Shown here: in pieces, positions 58,546 through 64,000 of the stretch
Layout: each line of letters begins with the position of its first letter
Numbering within the stretch: position 1 is the stretch's first letter
Position numbers and translations under genes: made by a program
Assembly (NCBI GenBank): GCA_036924085.1
Contig: JAVGWX010000005.1
Span: 98,286,172 to 98,350,171 of the forward strand
Direction of reading: 5' to 3'
Length of the DNA stretch: 64,000 bases
Origin: Ariolimax columbianus
Taxonomy: Eukaryota > Mollusca > Gastropoda > Stylommatophora > Arionidae
The notes under the pieces: generated by a model
Databases searched by the model: none
What the model saw: only the letters and a program-made list of their open reading frames with translations
Told to the model about the DNA's origin: nothing

Positions 58546-59170
58546 TTATTAGCATTCTCGAACGCATACAAAACCCTAATAACAAGTTGAAGTAATCAGA
58601 TGGTATGTGCGAAGCAGAGCTGGACCTACGTAAAATATACCAAAATAGAGTTAATATACGATAAAAACATTGTCGTCAGACCGACATACGATCCAATATT
58701 TGAATTAGCAGGGGCTTGAAAGATGCTTCCGCCACCATGGGACGTGCAGACCGAACTCAGAACGTTAACCACCCCAGCTATGAAGAGATACCTTTTCTGG
58801 CGATGTTCGCGTCGGTTGACATTCAACAGCTATCTCAGAACTAATGCGGGCCAGGGAAATTATAATGTCTAATTAAAACAAAGTATGCCGATTGTCTAAT
58901 TAAATCGTTATACATTTTGTCATACTTATGAATATACGATTTGATTTCACAATAGACGATCAACATCTCCGTCAAAAAGTAAATTTATTCATTGCATTTC
59001 TCAGAGTCAGCAGACAAGGACACTGTATCTTGGATATGTACACTCTGCTTTAGAACACAGCTGTACATTCCTAACAACATGCTCACGAACTAATGTAGAA
59101 ACCCTGGACAGAGTGCAGAGCTGTACCCTCTTCCGTCAACCAACCTACTCCCTGCTATCTTTCCTCACTT
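58546..59170. other. Unrecognised spacer
   Basis: No gene or element was recognised. Confidence 0.5.
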
Positions 59171-59264
59171 CGAACTTTATACACACATTACCCTCGGCGT
59201 CAGTCCGGCAAATGTTCCGAACTCTATACACACATTACCCTCGGCGTCAGTCCGGCAAATGTCC
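59171..59264. repeat. 47-bp direct repeat, 2 copies
   Basis: CGAACT(T/C)TATACACACATTA followed by CCCTCGGCGTCAGTCCGG occurs at 59171 and 59218. Confidence 0.88.
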
Positions 59265-60290
59265 CGAGTGCGAGGAAGCCAACAATATTATTATGTATGC
59301 GTCCCGATCTTTTGCAATGGTGAACGAATGCGGGCCTAGGTCTTTGGTCAGCTCATCTCGCCATCGTATAGTTATGCGACTCTGTGGACCTATACAAGCA
59401 TATGGCCCCCAAAAAGTTCTTCTGCGTGTCAATTTGTTTCGGCTTAATGGAGTTAAAGAATACCAGCATTCTGTGTGTCGTTCATTAATTTCTTAGTAGA
59501 TTTTGTGGTTGGCATTTATCTCTTAGCCTAGTTGACATCCTCGATGGCTACCTCTTCTAGCTTGATGTCCTGCTTTGGACAGTAAGGGTTTCTAAAGCAT
59601 TGTGTTTTACGTTTATTTATCTTTAGACCATCAGCTCTGCTGATCCCAATTAGAACGTTCAAGGATTGTTTGGCTTCCTCAATTCTTTGACTGATGAGCA
59701 CGATGTAATCTGCAAATCATAAATGAATGAGCCACTGGCCATCTATATTCTCACCTCTGTTGATCCAGTGTAAATGAGTGAGCCACTGGCCATCTATATT
59801 CTCACCTCTGTTAATCCAGTGTAAATGAGTGAGCCACTGGCCATCTATATTCTCACCTCTGTTGATCCAGTGTAAATGAGTGAGCAACTGGCCATCTATA
59901 TTCTCACTTCTGTTGATCCAGTATAAATGAGTGAGCCACTGGCCATCTACATTCTCACCTCTGTTGATCTAGTGTAAATGAGTGACCCACTCGCCATCTA
60001 TGACCTCTGTTGATCCAGTGTAAATGAGTCAGCCACTCGTCATCTATGACCTCTGTTGATCCAGTGTAAATGAGTGAGCCATTCACCATCTATGACCTCT
60101 GTGATCCAGTCTAATTGTTTGACAATCTCTTTGGGGGCCCACTGTAAAAAGCTTTAGGGAAATGGCGTCGCCCTCCTCTTGCTATCTGAACATAGACTGG
60201 ACTGGACGGTGGTACAGCTTAACGGCTGTAATGCAGTCTTTGTTAGTTTTCTCAACTAGTCTTAAATAGATTTTAGAGATAATCTGTTTT
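59245..60290 (-). pseudogene. LINE relic I: RT core and C-terminus
   Basis: Minus strand, from 60290 downward: ISKIYLRLVEKT near 60265; a frame-broken motif B region near 60165 (FPKAFYSG, family RQGDxISPKLFT); KEIVKQLDWITEVIDGEWL near 60120; a 51/46-bp array; then DGQWLIHL, a stop where Arg is expected, and FADYIVLIS near 59720 (catalytic FADD with the second Asp changed to Tyr); ADGLKINKRKTQCFRNPY near 59650; QDIKLEEVAIEDVN near 59575. After an internal deletion it ends RITIRWRDELTKDLG, PHSFTIAKDRDAYI at about 59390-59290. The catalytic change, stops and deletion make it inactive. Confidence 0.82.
59729..60110 (-). repeat. 51-bp (46-bp) minisatellite inside LINE RT
   Basis: Five 51-base units at 59729-59983 and three 46-base units at 59984-60110 contain GAGCCACTGGCCATCTAT and CCTCTGTTGATCCAGTGTA. 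On the minus strand 51 bases equal 17 codons reading RGENIDGQWLTHLHWIN, which is the RT segment directly before the FADD box. The array keeps the LINE frame open next to the catalytic box; the shorter 46-base variants break frame. Confidence 0.92.
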
Positions 60291-60295
60291 TTTTT

Positions 60296-60560
60296 TATAG
60301 CTACATTCATGACCTGATCTATTTCCACACTCCCGCATTTGAATTTATATTAACTTTTTATTTTGTCAGTGGTCATTATGTATGTTATGTTTATGTTTGC
60401 AAAGAGGTTTTGGTTTTCACTGCATCTGCTTACGGCTGCTCTAACCCCTCTGCCCTGTTTGATAGTATCACCGTGTCGTCTGCGTATCTTAGCTCTGGGA
60501 TCTTGTATCCACCGTATGTAAAGGGAGTGTAACTTTCGATATTATTATTCATTATGCACC
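60296..60560 (-). pseudogene. Second LINE RT scrap with intact YADD
   Basis: Minus strand: YGGYKIPELRYADDTVILSN near 60500, RAEGLEQ, then in another frame NQNLFANINITYIMTTDKIK near 60400. This is the RT catalytic box and the following KT/IMTTDKIK region. It ends abruptly at about 60296, where relic I begins, so two different LINEs are juxtaposed. YADDTVIL differs from FADYIVLIS of relic I. Confidence 0.7.
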
Positions 60561-60852
60561 CTGTAAATGTTAAATATGTATTACTTTGACGCCTTATTTT
60601 ATTGCAACTTATTATTTATCTTCGCATTATGCCTTTTTTTTTAAGTCTGCGTGCACAGTTGTTAGAATGCAGGTTTCTTATAGCAGGTTTCGTCGCGATA
60701 AGCACCATTTGCGACCGCCGTCAGTCGATATACTATAAATGGGGAAGCAAAGCATATGCATACGCATACACACACACACGAGGGTAAGTCAGTAAGTAGG
60801 TTATATACCGATATGGGATAGCTGAAAAATGGAGTTGGTAGTTTCTAAAGGT
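60561..60852. other. Unrecognised spacer
   Basis: No gene recognised. A short ACAC run lies near 60768. Confidence 0.5.
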
Positions 60853-61150
60853 GTCATTAGATGGCAGCAACATCTAGCTGTGGGATTACTGTAGGTAGCA
60901 GACGCTAGATGGGAGGAAGCAGCATCCAGCTTTGTGATTACTGTAGGTAGCAGACGCTAGGTGGCAGCAACATCCAGCTTTGTGGTTGCTGTAGGTAGCA
61001 GACGCTAGGGGGCAGCAACATCCAGCTTTGTGGTTGCTGTAGGTAGCAGACGCTAGGGGGCAGCAACATCCAGCTTTTTGGTTGCTGTAGGTAGCAGACG
61101 CTAGGGGGCAGCAACATCCAGCTTTGTGGTTGCTGTAGGTAGCAGACGCT
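60853..61150. repeat. 48-bp minisatellite, about 6 copies
   Basis: The unit contains GGGGGCAGCAACATCCAGCT and GTTGCTGTAGGTAGCAGACG, period 48 (first unit 52). The minus strand stays open with a 16-residue repeat as a by-product. The array ends about 130 bases before the mariner relic. Confidence 0.92.
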
Positions 61151-61279
61151 ATGTGTCGTATGCACGTGTGCAGCTAAGATACAAAATTGCGTCTGTGCAC
61201 ACAAATTGTACAACCAAAGAACAACGTGCTCTTGTGTTGGGGGTGGGGGGGGGGGAGTGGTAGAGGACAAAATGTTTTT

Positions 61280-61700
61280 CGTCTAAGGAAATTCTGAAGG
61301 AAATGCTTTCTGTTAAGTTCTGTTGATTCTTCGAGGTGCAATTCGAAGAAAACGTCCTGGCTTGCTGACGAGAAGTATTGATCTATCATGACAATGCCAG
61401 ACCACATACAACCTTTCTTCAGTCCTTAAACCAGGAGAAAACTGAGAAATTGGGGTAGAAACTTCTTGGACATCCAAATACAGCCCTGACTTAGCCCCGA
61501 GTGATTACTATTTACTTGGAGACGGTTTGGGAATGGCGAAGTGGTTGATCGTGAAGTGCACAAGTGACTAAGACAGGGGACCAAAGACTTCTATGCTGAG
61601 GGGTTTGATGAACTGATAAAGCGATGGGATAAGTGTATTAATGTTGGTGAAAATGTTAAAAAACATAAGGAACAATGTAAGGGCAATAATATATGATGTT
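61280..61700 (+). pseudogene. mariner-like transposase C-terminal relic
   Basis: The plus strand shows RPGLLTRSID, then HDNARPHTTFLQSLNQE near 61388 (second catalytic Asp), then after a frame change PDLAPSDYYL near 61488 (third catalytic Asp; family SPDLAPSDYYLF), then in another frame REVHKWLRQGTKDFYAEGF followed by DELIKRWDKCINVGE near 61555-61640. These are the hallmark blocks of a DDD mariner (DD34D) transposase. The N-terminal DNA-binding region was not found, and I did not identify terminal inverted repeats. At least two frame changes make it inactive. Confidence 0.85.
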
Positions 61701-62714
61701 CAAGTTTGATCTCATTTAGTTTTTATTTGTTGTAGCCATTTGTAGCAAATGTGCTTAACTTCTCTCGTACTATCGGCATGCCAAGGTGAAAACATGAACA
61801 CTGCCCATATCACATCTATGACACTACGTATATTCACGAAAACCTGGCCAAATCTGTCTAGTATTTATATTTCTTGTACTAAAGTTATTTTTTTCAACTG
61901 TTTGACGGGCCAGATTAAACACATTGGGAGGCCTGAATGTGATTCCACGTCAAACTTCCCTGACATTGGCAATGTCTTCTATACTAGTTCAGTTTTAATA
62001 TTGTGAATAGCTTGGATTCTACAACTGTTCGTGTTTATAAAGCCAAAGTCCAAACTCGCTGTTGTTGTTTCTGTAGACATTTCTCACATGAGAACATTCC
62101 CTGCTATTGAACGCAATTTAAAACACAAGCAGGCATTCATATGTAGGTGGTTGGTGGGGCATAGTAGACATAGATTAGAAAACGTCTGTATTTGCATATT
62201 TGAGGAGCGCACCTCCAGCCATCATCACGGCTTGCTTGCCCCTAGCCTGTCCTTAAGTGCCTGCATTAATTTGTAGATCAAGACACCACCATTAGCCGAC
62301 TGGACATTCCCTGCTTGTGATGTCACGGAGATTGACCAGTTGATTGAGGTAAAGTACTCAGAGGCGGAGTACTCGAATAATTGTTGGGGTATGTGTACCG
62401 GTTGTTTGTCGTGATAAGGATCTGGAATTATGTATGTGCCTGATCTTTACCGTTGATATTCACTGTATTGCTATCCTTATTTTCCATCTTGTTTTCTTGC
62501 CAACAAGTTCAGTCTCACGGATTCGGTCTGAAATAGTCTGTCTCGAACAGTTAGTTTTAAAGCGTCATTCACAATAAACCATTCTAGAACAAAGTCAGTC
62601 TCAAAAAGTTAGTCTCAAAGAATCAATCAGAAACAGTCCGTCTCGAAAAGTATTGCCTGCTACATCTTTGTTTTCACGTTCAAACTCGAAGAATCGGGTT
62701 GGAAAAGTCATCTC
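61701..62714. other. Spacer without recognised genes
   Basis: No coding domain was seen. TCTCGAA and AGTCTCAAA motifs recur loosely at 62510-62660. Confidence 0.5.
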
Positions 62715-63812
62715 ATGTAGCATGTCTTTTGCAGAACGTCGTTGGATCTCTCGCCAGATCGTCGCTCTCAAAACAGCCGATCTGTAAGACTCTCGATCTC
62801 TAGCCAGAACGTCGCTGTCAAAACGGCCGATCTGTAAGACTCTCGATCTCTAGCCAGAACGTCGCTCTCAAAACGACCGATCTGTAACTCTCGATCTCTA
62901 GCCAGAACGTCGCTCTCAAAACGGCCGATCTGTAAGACTCTCGATCTCTAGCCAGAACGTCGCTCTTAAAACGGCCGATATGTAAGACTCTCGATCTCTA
63001 GCCAGAACGTCGCTCTCAAAACGGCCGATCTGTAAGACTCTCGATCTCTAGCTAGAACGTCGCTGTCACAACGGCCGATCTGTAAGACTCTCGATCTCTA
63101 GCCAGAACTCCCGCCTATGGTGCTACCATCTGGACTTCCCTGATGTCTTTTGTCCATCTTCTCCTCGGTCTGCCTCTGCCCTGTCTTCCAGATACAATAC
63201 CCTCCAGTAACGTTCTCTCCAGACTATTTTGGCTTTGGATGTGGCCAAAATATTGTATCTTTCTGGACAAGATAATAACTAATACTAATCAACTTTCCTC
63301 GATTTCCATTTATTTTATGATATCTGCATTTTTGTTGTTGTTGCTATCCATGGTAGTTTGAACACCTTTGTGTAGCATTTTAGTTCAAAAGATTCAATCT
63401 TTTTCTGAAGTGTTTGTCTGGTGGTCCACGTTTCACATCGATATGTTGCCACCGGGAAGATGCAAATTCGCAGGATTTTTATGTTCGTCATTTTATTAGA
63501 GTTTTGCCATAAGTTTCTCATTTTATTCAACCTCTGCATTAGAATATCCATTTTTTGTGTGACTTTCTTCAGGCAACCTCCAATGTTGCTAATAATTGAG
63601 CCGATGTACTCAAAACTTGTGACTTTCTCAATCTCCTTTAGATCTAAAATAACGTTAAATTTCGTCTTTGTCTTGTCTGTGCTGACTGTCTAGGTTTTAC
63701 TTATGTTCAGGTACAGATATTTGTCTTCACTGGGCTGTTTTACTGACAGGATCATCCGCTCCAGCCTGGCTGCTCTCTTTGAGAGAACAACTATGGCATC
63801 CACGCCTTTTGG
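62715..63812 (-). pseudogene. LINE relic J: RT end to C-terminus
   Basis: Minus strand from 63812: DAIVVLSKRAARLERMI (just after the RT catalytic box), YLYLNISKT, KEIEKVTSFEYIGSII near 63640, QKMDILMQRLNKMRNLW near 63545, ILRICIFPVATYRCETW near 63465, ESFELKCYTKVFKLPWI near 63390, IQYFGHIQSQNSLERTLLEG near 63255, RGRPRRRWTKDIR near 63180, AGVLARDRESYRSAV near 63110. A 50-bp array follows, then REIQRRSAKDMLHEM near 62745. Sequence wording groups it with relics G and 49985-50415. Few stops interrupt it, so it is comparatively young. Its upstream end is cut by the SINE-like element at 63813. Confidence 0.85.
62745..63115 (-). repeat. 50-bp minisatellite inside LINE C-terminus
   Basis: About eight units contain CTCGATCTCTAGCCAGAACG, TCGCTCTCAAAACGG and CCGATCTGTAAGA. 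On the minus strand the unit begins as LARDRESYRSAV of the LINE tail, and coding resumes after the array as RRSAKDMLHEM. The period of 50 (one unit 48) shifts frame at each repeat. Confidence 0.93.
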
Positions 63813-64000
63813 GGATGGCGTGGCTTGTGGTTAAGTGACACGGCTCACAATCCGAAGGTGCTGGATTCTATCCTCATCACAGCACTGACCGTTACCCAGG
63901 GGAAGCAAACCCTTAAATAAATGTATGCTGAAGTCGGATGCACTGGGCCGATAGGCGCAAAATAAAAACCACAGTGCAACGCACAGCGCCGTGAGGATTA
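63813..64000 (+). mobile_element. tRNA-like SINE candidate, runs off window
   Basis: GCGTGGCTTGTGGTTAAGTG resembles a pol III A box, and GGTGCTGGATTCTATCC a B box, about 45 bases apart, giving a tRNA-derived head. The body (about 63918-64000) contains AGTCGGATGCACTGGGCC and CACAGTGCAACGCACAGCGC, which match the leaders of I-like copies B (about 12190-12270) and C (about 24610-24690). It directly truncates LINE relic J just after its catalytic box, as an insertion would. The right end is outside the window. Confidence 0.55.

Noticed and set aside
60938..61270. 110-codon minus-strand frame with SVCYLQQPQSWMLLPP repeats
   Set aside because: It is an artefact of the 48-bp array; the non-repeat ends show no domain.

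Overview
The window looks like gene-poor, repeat-dominated animal nuclear DNA. There is no bacterial-style gene packing, no rRNA or recognisable tRNA gene, and no confident multi-exon host gene. The mix of RTE-like, CR1-like and I/Nimbus-like non-LTR retrotransposons (LINEs), a mariner relic, tRNA-SINE-like pieces and very many micro- and minisatellites best fits a lophotrochozoan, probably a mollusc. That taxonomic call rests on recalled family resemblance and is an inference.

Layout. 0-7 kb: pyrimidine-rich DNA, a LINE 3' scrap, a possible SINE, long TATC/CT microsatellites, then a broken RTE-like LINE (2.6-5.4 kb) and a second LINE relic (5.5-7.0 kb) whose tail runs into a 25-bp array. 7-11 kb: AT-rich spacer with 39-bp and ~75-bp repeats and weak LINE scraps. 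11.6-14.9 kb: I-like copy B. 15-17.8 kb: AT-rich DNA with a reverse-strand RT scrap. 17.9-21.2 kb: a 22-bp satellite of roughly 150 units. 21.5-23.2 kb: LINE relic G. 23.6-27.9 kb: reverse-strand LINE relic H, split by I-like copy C with a visible 12-bp target-site duplication. 28.5-29.9 kb: a 28-bp satellite. 31.1-35.1 kb: RTE-like copy F, whose endonuclease coding sequence is blown apart by two internal minisatellites. 36.2-40.3 kb: I-like copy D, nearly intact (1194 codons), sitting inside a minisatellite. 41.0-42.9 kb: 60-bp and 85-bp arrays, the latter holding 5'-truncated I-like copy E. 44.8-46.6 kb: a minisatellite and LINE relic K. 47.0-49.2 kb: reverse-strand CR1-like relic with a ~230-bp insertion. 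49.2-56.9 kb: microsatellites, a LINE tail, and 24-, 41- and 55-bp arrays. 57.1-57.5 kb: the only candidate non-transposon coding piece, Cys-rich and frameshifted. 59.2-60.6 kb: two reverse-strand LINE RT relics, one carrying a 51-bp array. 61.3-61.7 kb: mariner transposase relic. 62.7-63.8 kb: LINE relic J with a 50-bp array, abutted by a SINE-like element that runs off the window.

Main pattern. At least five minisatellites lie inside LINE coding sequence, and their units translate into the very LINE motif they interrupt: two in the RTE endonuclease, one between RT motifs A and B, one just before the RT FADD box, and one in the C-terminal tail. A sixth begins where a LINE tail is itself tandemly duplicated. 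Conversely, two I-like copies landed inside pre-existing minisatellites, with target-site duplications. Tandem-repeat birth and LINE insertion therefore appear strongly intertwined here.
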